A stretch of DNA of 18,401 nucleotides from Thermoleophilia bacterium (GTDB lineage: Bacteria; Actinomycetota; Thermoleophilia; Gaiellales; Gaiellaceae): the NCBI GenBank assembly GCA_025935275.1, contig JAICVP010000009.1, positions 1 to 18,401 of the forward strand, in the 5' to 3' direction. Position numbers and translations under genes: made by a program. Each line of letters begins with the position of its first letter. The first letter of the stretch is position 1. This document shows positions 1-7,831 of the stretch, piece after piece. The notes beneath the pieces are model-generated. The model ran no database searches, had not been told where the DNA came from, and saw only the letters and a list, made by a program, of their open reading frames with translations.

Positions 1-683
1 CCGTGCCGGAGGGCGAGATCGGCGCGCTCATCGTCTCGGGAGACGAAGCGGCTGAGAACCCCGCCGTCCGCGACCTCGCAGAACGCGCGAAGTTCGTTCT
101 CACGACGGCGATGTTCGAGTCGGAGGGGACGCTCTGGGCGCACCTCGTCGTCCCGGGCACGAGCTACCTCGAGCGCGACGGCACCACCGTGAACCTCGAG
201 GGCAGGCTGCAGCGCCAGCGACGCGCGGTCACGCCTCCCGCCGAGGACGAACTGTTCTTCTTCGCGCGGCTGGCGGGCCGCTTCGGGATCGACGTGGACC
301 CGTGGCCCTCGATGCTGCCCGAGGATCACGCCGGGCTGCCCGAGACAGAAGCCGCCGACGCCGAGGTGCCCGCGCCGCAGGCGTCCGCGCCCAAGGGAGG
401 GAAGGGCCTTGCGGTGGTGCGCTACCGCTCCCTCTTCAGCGGGCCCGCGGTCGAGCGGGTCGAGCAGCTCCAGTTCCAGCGGCCTCACGCGGAGATCGAG
501 CTCTCCTACGAGGACGCACAGGCCCGCGGGATCGACGGCGGTACCGAGGTGAGCGTGCAGTCGAACGGCACGAGCCGGAAGCTCCGCGCCCGCGTCAACC
601 GGCGGCTTCGGGCTGGTGTCGTCCGCATCCCGTCCGAGCACGCTGAGGGCCTCCACGACCGGGTCGAGGTGAAGAGCGGCTGA
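1..683 (+). CDS. nuoG: NADH-quinone oxidoreductase subunit G, C-terminal part (5' truncated by window)
   Basis: NuoG is the large iron-sulfur subunit of the peripheral arm of complex I, with a C-terminal domain of the molybdopterin-oxidoreductase fold. Only the last 226 or so residues are here. The GTG at position 3 is simply the first in-frame start-like codon; the gene must begin upstream, because the N-terminal 2Fe-2S and 4Fe-4S cysteines are absent. The visible part contains the family segment GTSYLERDGTTVNLEGRLQR (about residues 52-71). An Ala/Pro-rich linker follows (about 105-132), then a small beta-rich domain like the molybdopterin-dinucleotide-binding C-terminal domain (about 138-222). 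The identity rests on these features and on nuoH-N directly downstream. The stop codon overlaps the nuoH ATG by one base (TGATG), which implies coupled translation. Confidence 0.9.
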   Translation, partial: VPEGEIGALIVSGDEAAENPAVRDLAERAKFVLTTAMFESEGTLWAHLVVPGTSYLERDGTTVNLEGRLQRQRRAVTPPAEDELFFFARLAGRFGIDVDPWPSMLPEDHAGLPETEAADAEVPAPQASAPKGGKGLAVVRYRSLFSGPAVERVEQLQFQRPHAEIELSYEDAQARGIDGGTEVSVQSNGTSRKLRARVNRRLRAGVVRIPSEHAEGLHDRVEVKSG

Positions 684-1678
684 TGGACTCGGGCCTGAAC
701 CAGCCGTGGTGGATCGACCTCATCAAGGCGCTCATAGTCATCAACCTCGTGATGGCCGCGTTCGCCTACTGCACGTGGCTCGAGCGCAAGCTCCTCGGCC
801 GCATGCAGCTCCGCTACGGCCCGAACCGCGCAGGCCCGTTCGGGCTGCTGCAGCCGATCGCCGACCTCGTGAAGCTCCTGCGCAAGGAGAGCTTCTTCCC
901 CGCGAATGCGATCGACCTCCTCTACATCGCCGCGCCGGCCGTCGCGTGCTTCACGGCGCTCGCAGCGTTCAGCGTCATTCCGTTCGGCGGCGTCTGGCAC
1001 GTCGGCGACTACGTGATCACCGGCTGGATCGCCAACGTCTCCATCGGCCTCCTCCTGATCTTCGCGCTCGGCGCGATCGGGATCTACGCGTTCCTCGTGG
1101 GCGGCTGGGCGAGCGAATCCAAGTACTCGCTGCTCGGCTCGATGCGCACCGCCGCGCAGCTCGTCTCCTACGAGGTGTCGCTCGCGCTGTCCGTGCTCGG
1201 CGTCGTGATCATGGGCAAGTCGCTCTCCCTCGTCGACATCGTCGCGGAGCAGCAGGCGACGATCTGGTTCGCGGCTCCCCAGTTCGTCGGGCTACTCGTC
1301 TTCTTCGTCGCGGGAATCGCGGAGACGAACCGCCCGCCGTTCGATCTCCCCGAGGCCGAGCAGGAGCTCGTCGCCGGCTACCACACCGAGTACAGCGGCA
1401 TGCGCTTCGGTCTCTACTCGACGGCTGAGTACATCAACATGATCACGCTCTCCGGCCTCGCCGTGACGCTCTTCTTCGGCGGCTGGGGCGGGCCCTGGCT
1501 ACCGGGGCCACTCTGGTTCCTCCTGAAGCTCGGCGCGTTCATCTTCGTTTTCATCTGGCTCCGCGCCACTCTTCCGCGCCTGCGCTACGACCAGCTGATG
1601 CGGTTCGGCTGGAAGGTGCTCCTCCCGGTGGCGACGTTGAACGCGCTCGTGACCGCGATCCTGGTGGCGCTGCTGTGA
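683..1678 (+). CDS. nuoH: NADH-quinone oxidoreductase subunit H
   Basis: NuoH is the membrane subunit that, with the peripheral arm, forms the quinone-binding chamber and the start of the proton path (E channel). The 331-aa length is normal. Signature stretches are ERK (34-36), RYGPNRAGPFGLLQPIAD (44-61), the acidic quinone-site loop beginning ETNRPPFDLPEAEQELVAGY (214-233), and LRATLPRLRYDQLM (293-306). About eight hydrophobic helices can be drawn. The ATG overlaps the nuoG stop by 1 nt, and the C-terminus overlaps the GTG of nuoI by 4 nt. No unusual residue was noticed in the conserved loops. Confidence 0.97.
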   Translation: MDSGLNQPWWIDLIKALIVINLVMAAFAYCTWLERKLLGRMQLRYGPNRAGPFGLLQPIADLVKLLRKESFFPANAIDLLYIAAPAVACFTALAAFSVIPFGGVWHVGDYVITGWIANVSIGLLLIFALGAIGIYAFLVGGWASESKYSLLGSMRTAAQLVSYEVSLALSVLGVVIMGKSLSLVDIVAEQQATIWFAAPQFVGLLVFFVAGIAETNRPPFDLPEAEQELVAGYHTEYSGMRFGLYSTAEYINMITLSGLAVTLFFGGWGGPWLPGPLWFLLKLGAFIFVFIWLRATLPRLRYDQLMRFGWKVLLPVATLNALVTAILVALL

Positions 1679-2172
1679 GCCCGCAGCCGTTCGACAGCAT
1701 CAAGGGCTTCGCGGTCACCTTCCGGCAGATCTTCAAGAAGCCGATCACGCAGCAGTACCCGGAGTACAAGCGCCCGGTGTACCCGCGCTTCCGGGGCCGG
1801 CACCGGCTCTGGCGCCACGAGAACGGGCTCGAGAAGTGCGTCGGCTGCTCCCTCTGCGCTGCGGCCTGCCCCGCCGACTGCATCCGCGTCGTCGCGGACG
1901 AGAACACCGCCGACAACCGCGTCTCTCCCGGGGAGCGGTACGCCCGCATCTACGAGATCAACCTCTCGCGCTGCATCTTCTGCGGCTACTGCGAGCTGGC
2001 GTGCCCGTTCGACGCGATCACCCTCGAGGCCGAATACGAGCTCTCCGAATACTCCCGGGACGACCTCATCTACACGAAGGACATGCTGCTGGCGCCGCCG
2101 GTGAAGCGCGTGCCGGTCGCCGACCGCGAGCTCTACGACACGCCACAGCCCGTCTGGAAGCTGGAGTCGTAG
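1675..2172 (+). CDS. nuoI: NADH-quinone oxidoreductase subunit I (2x[4Fe-4S] ferredoxin-like)
   Basis: NuoI carries the N6a and N6b [4Fe-4S] clusters that pass electrons toward N2 and quinone. The 165-aa protein has two CX2CX2CX3C(P) motifs: Cys55/58/61/65 in CVGCSLCAAACP and Cys100/103/106/110 in CIFCGYCELACP. Exchange of the fourth cysteine between the two clusters is the usual 8Fe ferredoxin arrangement. A basic N-terminal amphipathic stretch (about 10-50) fits attachment to the membrane arm. The start is GTG at 1675 within the GTGA overlap with nuoH. The stop TAG shares its last base with the GTG of nuoJ. Confidence 0.98.
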   Translation: MSPQPFDSIKGFAVTFRQIFKKPITQQYPEYKRPVYPRFRGRHRLWRHENGLEKCVGCSLCAAACPADCIRVVADENTADNRVSPGERYARIYEINLSRCIFCGYCELACPFDAITLEAEYELSEYSRDDLIYTKDMLLAPPVKRVPVADRELYDTPQPVWKLES

Positions 2173-2702
2173 TGGAGGAGTTCATCGTCTGGGTGGTCTG
2201 GATCCTCGCGGCGCTCTCGCTCCTCACATCCGGGATCGCGGTCGTCCTCTTTCAGAACCCCTTCTACAGCGCGCTCGCGCTGATCGGGAATCTCGCCTCG
2301 CTCGCGGTGCTCTACCTGCTCCTCGCGGCCGAGTTCGTCGCCGCCGCCCAGGTGCTCGTCTACGCCGGCGCGGTCGTGGTCATGTTCCTCTTCGTCATTG
2401 CCTACCTGGGCGGGCGCGCGGATGCACCCTGGGCCGGGAAGCCAAGCCTCCAGTCGCTTGCCGCGGTCGTGGCGGCGGCGGCAATCGCCGTCGAGATCGT
2501 GGTCGTCGTCGCGCTCAAGGCAGGCGATCAGCTCTCGACTCCAGCTCGCATCGAGGACGGGTTCGGCTCGCCGGCCGAGATCGGCCACCTCTTCCTCGGC
2601 GACCACCTGCTCGCCTTCGAGGTGACCTCCATCGTGCTGCTCGTCGCTGCGGTGGGCGGAGTCATCCTCGGCAGCGCCGTTCCGAAGGAGAAGCGCTCCT
2701 AG
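2172..2702 (+). CDS. nuoJ: NADH-quinone oxidoreductase subunit J
   Basis: NuoJ is a small membrane subunit in the part of complex I that couples quinone reduction to the proton channels. I start it at GTG 2172, overlapping the nuoI stop by one base, which gives 176 aa beginning with MEEFIVWVVW. The open frame continues upstream, but that part lies antiphase over nuoI and is Arg-rich shadow. Five hydrophobic helices are visible. The third (about 53-78, containing AAEFVAAAQVLVYAGAVVVM) matches the conserved glycine-containing helix that forms a pi-bulge in the family. A polar loop (about 116-145) precedes the last helix. Confidence 0.95.
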   Translation: MEEFIVWVVWILAALSLLTSGIAVVLFQNPFYSALALIGNLASLAVLYLLLAAEFVAAAQVLVYAGAVVVMFLFVIAYLGGRADAPWAGKPSLQSLAAVVAAAAIAVEIVVVVALKAGDQLSTPARIEDGFGSPAEIGHLFLGDHLLAFEVTSIVLLVAAVGGVILGSAVPKEKRS

Positions 2703-3010
2703 TGCCCGGCCCCGGCGTCGCCGCCTACCTGATTCTGTCGGTGATCCTCTTCGCGACTGGCGCCTTCGGGGTGCTTATCCGCCGCAGCCCGCTGATCGTG
2801 CTGCTCGCGCTCGAGATCATGCTCAACGCGGGGAACCTCGCCCTGATCGCGTTCGCGCGCCAGACCGGCACCGGCAGCGGGCAGATCTTCGCGCTCACGG
2901 TCATGGTCGTCGCCGCCGCGGAGGCGGTCGTTGGCCTCGGCCTCATCGTCGCGGTCTCCCGGCGGCGCGTGGATCTCGACGTCGACAAGCTCACCACCCT
3001 GCACGGATGA
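2702..3010 (+). CDS. nuoK: NADH-quinone oxidoreductase subunit K
   Basis: NuoK is a three-helix membrane subunit that forms one of the proton half-channels. The 102-aa length is typical. The two membrane glutamates known to matter in E. coli NuoK (Glu36 and Glu72) correspond to Glu38 in LEIMLNAGNL and Glu74 in AAAEAVVGL. The start is GTG at 2702, sharing one base with the nuoJ stop. The stop overlaps the nuoL ATG (ATGA, 4 nt). Confidence 0.96.
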   Translation: MPGPGVAAYLILSVILFATGAFGVLIRRSPLIVLLALEIMLNAGNLALIAFARQTGTGSGQIFALTVMVVAAAEAVVGLGLIVAVSRRRVDLDVDKLTTLHG

Positions 3011-4905
3011 TCACCGCCGCCTGGATCGCGCTCTTCGCCCCGGCGGCCGCGGTCGTCGCGATCGCCCTCGCGGGCACGGCGATCTCGCGCTCCGTCGCGG
3101 GGTACCTCGCGGCGGGTTCGGCGCTCGTCTCGTTCGTCTCGTCCGTTGTCGTCTTCGTCGTCCTCCTCGGCGAGGACCCGGAGGAGCGCACGCACTCCTC
3201 GACGCTCTGGACGTGGCTCTCGGCGGGAGACCTGAAGATCGGGGCCGAGATCCAGGTCGACCCGCTGTCGGTCTTCATGATGCTGATCGTCAGCGGAGTC
3301 GGATTTTTGATCCTCGCCTACGCAGTGGGCTACATGGCCGGAGACGTCGAGGAGCGGCGCTACCACGCGTACAAGGCCCTCTTCCTCTTCTCGATGCTGC
3401 TGCTCGTGGAGGCCGGGAACCTCGTGCTCCTGCTCGCGGGCTGGGGCATGGTCGGCCTCAGCTCCTACCTCCTGATCAACTTCTGGCACCACCGCGCGAC
3501 CGCGGTGGCCGCGGGCAAGAAGGCGTTCATCATGAACGCATTCGGCGACGCGACCTTCGCGCTCGCCATCTTCCTGCTGATCCAGCGAACGGGCTCCGTG
3601 GAATTCGACACGGTCTTCAGCTCCGACGTGGTCGAGCACGGGAGCACCGCTGCCGTCTTGATCGCGCTCGGCCTCCTCGGCGGAGCCGTCGCCAAGTCCG
3701 CGCAGGTGCCGCTCCACACCTGGCTCCCCGACGCGATGGAGGGCCCGACCCCGGTCTCCGCCCTCATCCACGCGGCGACGATGGTGACCGCGGGCGTCTA
3801 CCTGGTCGCGCGCACCAACGTCCTGTTCGAGCTCGCGCCCGCGATCCAGGACCTCGCGGGGATCCTCGGCGGCGTCACGATCCTCCTCGCCGGCCTCATT
3901 GCGCTCGTGCAGACCGACATCAAGCGCGTCATCGCCTATTCGACGATGAGCCAGATCGGCTACATGTTCGTCGCCGTCGGGCTCGGGGCCTACGGCTCAG
4001 GGATGTTCCACCTGATGACGCACGCCTTCTTCAAGGCGCTGCTCTTCATGGCGGCCGGCATCGTCATCCATGCCCTCTCCGACGAGCAGGACATCCGCCG
4101 CATGGGCGGGCTGGGGCGCGCGCTGCCGTTCACCTACCGCGTCTTCGTCATCGGCGCGCTGGCCCTGGCCGCGATCCCGCCCTTCGCCGGGTTCTTCTCC
4201 AAGGACTCGATCCTCGGCGCGGCCGCGAACGCAGGCACGCTCGGGTGGATCCTCTGGACGGCTGGCGCGATCGGCGCGTTCCTGACGGGGCTCTACACCT
4301 TCCGCCTGCTCTTCATCGTCTTCTGGGGCGACCTGACCCCGTTCGCCCGCGAGCATCTGCATCGCAAGCGTTTCGACGGCGGGCTTGCGATGGCCTGGCC
4401 GGTGGCGATCCTCGCGGTCCTCTCGATCTTCGGCGGCTGGCTCCAGGTTCCGTGGGGCTGGGACCTCGTCAACCAGTGGCTCGAGCCAGTCGCGGAGTCC
4501 GCCGAGGAGGCCACCGGCGTCACGTTCACGTTCTCCGTGATCGCCTCGCTGGTCCTCGCGGTCGCCGGCATCTGGCTGGCCTGGCGCTGGTACGGGCGGC
4601 CGAGCGAGGTTCCCGCGCGGACGCGCAAGCGCTGGCCCTGGGCCGCGCGGACCCTCGAGCACAAGTTCTACTTCGACGAGGCCTACGACCTCGCGTTCTA
4701 CGAGCCGGCTTCGCGAAACGCCGCGTTCCTCACCCGCTACGTCGAGCAGCCCTTGTTCCTGTCCTCGCTGGGTGAGCTCGGGTCGAGCGTGCGCAGCGCG
4801 TCCCGCCGGCTCTCGGCGCTCCAGACGGGCTACGTCCGCGAGTACGCCCTCGCCCTCGCAGCCGGCCTCGCCGTCCTCGCCATCGTCTTCATCCTCGTGA
4901 CGTAG
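3007..4905 (+). CDS. nuoL: NADH-quinone oxidoreductase subunit L (antiporter-like, lacks TM5 Glu)
   Basis: NuoL is the distal antiporter-like proton-pumping subunit, with a long lateral helix that braces the membrane arm. It has 632 aa, within the family range. Conserved features are Lys230 in TM7 (AKSAQVPLHTWLPDAM), the HAATMVTAGVYLV helix (255-267), Lys304/Lys306 region QTDIKR, and Lys399 in FFSKDSIL of TM12. The C-terminal lateral helix and anchor follow (HKFYFDEAYD at 552-561, then a last hydrophobic helix at about 612-631). One key residue is missing. The TM5 motif that normally reads GWEGVGL is GWGMVGL here, so the conserved Glu (E. coli Glu144) is Gly147. A glutamate appears twelve residues earlier in the same hydrophobic stretch (Glu135), where homologues usually have a hydrophobic residue. 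The reading frame is otherwise intact, so this does not look like a decayed gene. Confidence 0.96.
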   Translation: MITAAWIALFAPAAAVVAIALAGTAISRSVAGYLAAGSALVSFVSSVVVFVVLLGEDPEERTHSSTLWTWLSAGDLKIGAEIQVDPLSVFMMLIVSGVGFLILAYAVGYMAGDVEERRYHAYKALFLFSMLLLVEAGNLVLLLAGWGMVGLSSYLLINFWHHRATAVAAGKKAFIMNAFGDATFALAIFLLIQRTGSVEFDTVFSSDVVEHGSTAAVLIALGLLGGAVAKSAQVPLHTWLPDAMEGPTPVSALIHAATMVTAGVYLVARTNVLFELAPAIQDLAGILGGVTILLAGLIALVQTDIKRVIAYSTMSQIGYMFVAVGLGAYGSGMFHLMTHAFFKALLFMAAGIVIHALSDEQDIRRMGGLGRALPFTYRVFVIGALALAAIPPFAGFFSKDSILGAAANAGTLGWILWTAGAIGAFLTGLYTFRLLFIVFWGDLTPFAREHLHRKRFDGGLAMAWPVAILAVLSIFGGWLQVPWGWDLVNQWLEPVAESAEEATGVTFTFSVIASLVLAVAGIWLAWRWYGRPSEVPARTRKRWPWAARTLEHKFYFDEAYDLAFYEPASRNAAFLTRYVEQPLFLSSLGELGSSVRSASRRLSALQTGYVREYALALAAGLAVLAIVFILVT

Positions 4906-4907
4906 CC

Positions 4908-6359
4908 GTGTTCACCTCGATCCTCATCCTCCTCCCGATCGCAGGCGCCTTCTTCGTCTGGATCGTCCCCTGGCCGACTCCGCGGGCGGCCGGCGGCGCG
5001 GCCCTCCTCGTCGCGCTCGCCGAGCTCGTGCTCTGGGTGAACAGGGCGTTGAACTTCGACTACGCGAGCTCGGGCCTGCAGGACGACGCCTCGCACTCGT
5101 GGTTCTCCGACCTCGGCGTCTCCTACAGCGTGGGGCTCTACGACTTCTCGCTCTGGCTCGTCGGCCTGACGGTCGTCGTCTTCACGGCGGCGGTCGCCTA
5201 CGGCTTCTGGTCCGGTCGCGAACGGATGGGCGTCTACCTCGGCCTGCTGCTCTTCCTCGAGGGCGCCACCGTGGGCGTCTTCGCCGCCCAGGATCTCCTC
5301 CTCTTCTACGTCTTCTGGGAAGCGATGATGATCCCGCTCTACATCCTGATCGGGGTCTGGGGCGGCGCGGGCCGCATGGGAGCGACGATCAAGTTCGTCG
5401 TCTACACCCTCGCGGGCTCGTTGCTCATGCTCGTCTCGGTGATCGCGCTGGGGCTCTCGGCGGGCACCTTCGACATGCAGAAGATCGGGGAGAGCGGGAG
5501 CACGTGGATCTTCCTCGGCTTCGCCGCCGCGTTCGCCGTGAAGGCGCCTCTTTGGCCCTTCCACGGCTGGCTCCCCGACGCCTACCGGGAGTCACCGGCT
5601 GAGGTGTCGGCGATTCTCTCCGGCGTCATCTCGAAGGCCGCCACGTACGGCTTCCTGCGCATCGGGCTCGTCTTCTTCCCCGGAGTCGTGGCCGACTGGA
5701 GGACCGTCGTGCTCGTCCTCGCCACGATCGGCCTCGTCTACGGATCGCTGCTCGCCTTCCGCGCGCCCGACATCCGCGGCGTGATCGCCTACTCGAGCCT
5801 CGCCCAGATGAACCTGATCATCATCGGGCTCTTCGCCGTCAACGATTCCGGCCTCTCGGGCGCCGTGCTGCAGATGGTGACCCACGGCCTCATCTCCGCG
5901 GCGCTGTTCCTCATCGCCGGCTCGGTGGAGCGGCGTGCCGCGACGGGCGACCTCGTCCGCCTCGGCGGCATGGCGCGCGGCCGCCCGGTGCTGGCGACGA
6001 CGCTGATCACGACCGGCGTGATCGCGCTCGCGGTGCCCGGGTCGAGCGCGTTCGCAGGTGAGTTCCTGATCCTCAACGGCATCTTCACGCGCGGCTGGGG
6101 CTGGGCGGTCGCAGGGGCCGCGGCGATCGTCCTCGCCGCGATGTACATGCTCCGCTTGATTTCCGCGGTGCTGCACCGGGATCCGGGGCCTGCGGTCACC
6201 GAGGCGGCGCTCGACCTTCGCCCGGCCGAGATCAGCGTGATCGTGCCGCTCGTCACCCTGCTGCTCGCGCTCTCGTTCTGGCCGGCGGCGATCACCGACC
6301 ACTCCTTCGGCGGCAGGCCGTCCGACACCGTGGGCTCGCAGTTCGAGGCGTCGCCGTGA
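4908..6359 (+). CDS. nuoM: NADH-quinone oxidoreductase subunit M
   Basis: NuoM is the middle antiporter-like proton-pumping subunit. It has 483 aa and about fourteen hydrophobic helices. The proton-path residues are all present: Glu138 in FWEAMMIPLYILIG (TM5), Lys212 in VKAPLWPFHGWLPDAY (TM7), Lys243 in GVISKAATYGFL (TM8), His326 in MVTHGLISA, and Glu385 in FAGEFLILNG (TM12). The start is GTG at 4908, two bases after the nuoL stop. I see no strong Shine-Dalgarno site, so translation is probably coupled. The stop overlaps the nuoN GTG by 4 nt. Confidence 0.97.
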   Translation: MFTSILILLPIAGAFFVWIVPWPTPRAAGGAALLVALAELVLWVNRALNFDYASSGLQDDASHSWFSDLGVSYSVGLYDFSLWLVGLTVVVFTAAVAYGFWSGRERMGVYLGLLLFLEGATVGVFAAQDLLLFYVFWEAMMIPLYILIGVWGGAGRMGATIKFVVYTLAGSLLMLVSVIALGLSAGTFDMQKIGESGSTWIFLGFAAAFAVKAPLWPFHGWLPDAYRESPAEVSAILSGVISKAATYGFLRIGLVFFPGVVADWRTVVLVLATIGLVYGSLLAFRAPDIRGVIAYSSLAQMNLIIIGLFAVNDSGLSGAVLQMVTHGLISAALFLIAGSVERRAATGDLVRLGGMARGRPVLATTLITTGVIALAVPGSSAFAGEFLILNGIFTRGWGWAVAGAAAIVLAAMYMLRLISAVLHRDPGPAVTEAALDLRPAEISVIVPLVTLLLALSFWPAAITDHSFGGRPSDTVGSQFEASP

Positions 6360-7831
6360 CCCCGTTCCAGACACCGTCCATCGACTGGGCCGCGCTCTCG
6401 CCTGAGCTGATCCTCCTCGGCGGCGCGGCGATCTGTCTGCTCGTCCCGCTCTTCCTGGCGCACGGATGGCGCAGGCATTTCTGCGCCTTCGTCTCGATGG
6501 GCTGCTTCATCGGCGCGGGAGCGGCGGCCGTCGCGCTGTTCCAGATGGACGAAACGGGCACGTCAGTGGTCGCGGACGCGATGCGCCGAGACCGGCTCGC
6601 CGAGCTCGCGCAGGTGCTCATCGTCGGCTCAGGCCTCCTGACCGTCGGCGTCTCGTACGCCTACGTCCTCCGCGAGCGGATGGGTGAGTACTACACGCTG
6701 CTCCTCACCGCGGCGGCCGGCATGTGCTTCTTCGTCGCTGCCAACGACCTGATGACGATGTTCCTGGGGCTCGAGTGGTTCTCGATCTCCCTCTACATCC
6801 TCTGCGCGATGGCAATCGAGGAGGTCGCCTCGCTCGAGGCCGGGCTCAAGTACCTGATCGTCGGGAGCTTCGGCTCGGCGATCCTGCTCTTTGGCAGCGC
6901 GTTCGTCTACGGGGCAACAGGGGCGCTCGGCTTCGAGGACATCGCCGCCGCCTCGGGCGACGCCGACCAGCTCTTCCTCGTCACCGGCCTAGCGATGATC
7001 ATCGTCGGGCTCGGCTTCAAGGCTTCGGCGGCGCCGTTCCACATGTGGACGCCCGACGTCTACCAGGGCGCGCCGACCCCGGTAACGGCGTTCATGTCGG
7101 CCGCGACGAAGATCGCAGCGCTCGTCCTGACGATGCGCCTCCTCGTCACCGCGTTCCCGTCCGAGGAGAACCTCTGGACGATCTCGCTCGCGGTGATCGT
7201 GTGCATCTCGCTCGCCTGGGGGAACCTCGGCGCCCTGGTGCAGACGAACGTGAAGCGGCTCCTCGCGTATTCCAGCATCTCGCACGCGGGCTTCCTGCTC
7301 ATGCCGATCGCCGTGGGCACCTCGCTCGGCGGCCGGGCGTTGCTGTACTACCTCATCCCGTACGCGGCGATGAGCATCGGTGCGTTCGCCGTCGTCGGAG
7401 CCAGAGAGCGGGAGCTGGCACGCCCGGTCACGCTCGACGACATGGCCGGCATGGGGTGGGAGCGGCCGGGCATGGGCGCCGCGATGACGCTCTTCATGTT
7501 CGGCTTCATCGGGCTGCCGCCCGCCGGCCTCTTCATCGGGAAGTTCTACGCGTTCTCGGCGGCCGTCGACCGCGGCTGGACATGGCTCGCCATCGTCGGT
7601 GCCGTCGCAACCGCAGTTTCCGTCTACTACTACCTCGGCGTCGTCCGCGCGATGTACTTCCAGCCTGCGGCGGTGAGGGTGGCGCCCGCAGGCGGCTCGC
7701 CCCCGCGCGAGCTGGCGCTCGGCACGTCGGTGGTGCTCGCGGTCGTCGTCACCATCGGGAGCTTCGTGGCGGCGCAGCCGCTCCTCGACATCGCGACCGA
7801 CGCGGTCTCCTTCCTGTCCTTTCCGCACTGA
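6356..7831 (+). CDS. nuoN: NADH-quinone oxidoreductase subunit N
   Basis: NuoN is the proximal antiporter-like proton-pumping subunit. It has 491 aa. Channel residues are Glu140 in GLEWFSISLYIL (TM5), Lys222 in FKASAAPFHMWTPDVYQGAP (TM7), Lys252 in SAATKIAALVL (TM8), the QTNVKRLLAYSSISHAGFLL segment (296-315), and Lys396 in GLFIGKFYAF (TM12). The gene starts with GTG at 6356 in a GTGA overlap with nuoM. It ends in TGATG, where the A of its stop is the first base of the next gene's ATG. The cluster is therefore not terminated here but reads on into a flavoprotein gene. Confidence 0.97.
   Translation: MTPFQTPSIDWAALSPELILLGGAAICLLVPLFLAHGWRRHFCAFVSMGCFIGAGAAAVALFQMDETGTSVVADAMRRDRLAELAQVLIVGSGLLTVGVSYAYVLRERMGEYYTLLLTAAAGMCFFVAANDLMTMFLGLEWFSISLYILCAMAIEEVASLEAGLKYLIVGSFGSAILLFGSAFVYGATGALGFEDIAAASGDADQLFLVTGLAMIIVGLGFKASAAPFHMWTPDVYQGAPTPVTAFMSAATKIAALVLTMRLLVTAFPSEENLWTISLAVIVCISLAWGNLGALVQTNVKRLLAYSSISHAGFLLMPIAVGTSLGGRALLYYLIPYAAMSIGAFAVVGARERELARPVTLDDMAGMGWERPGMGAAMTLFMFGFIGLPPAGLFIGKFYAFSAAVDRGWTWLAIVGAVATAVSVYYYLGVVRAMYFQPAAVRVAPAGGSPPRELALGTSVVLAVVVTIGSFVAAQPLLDIATDAVSFLSFPH

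Noticed and set aside
2931..4775. 614-codon open frame on the + strand overlapping nuoL
   Set aside because: Arg/Gly/Pro-rich, antiphase to nuoL, with no domain or hydrophobic pattern. It is a GC-bias shadow.
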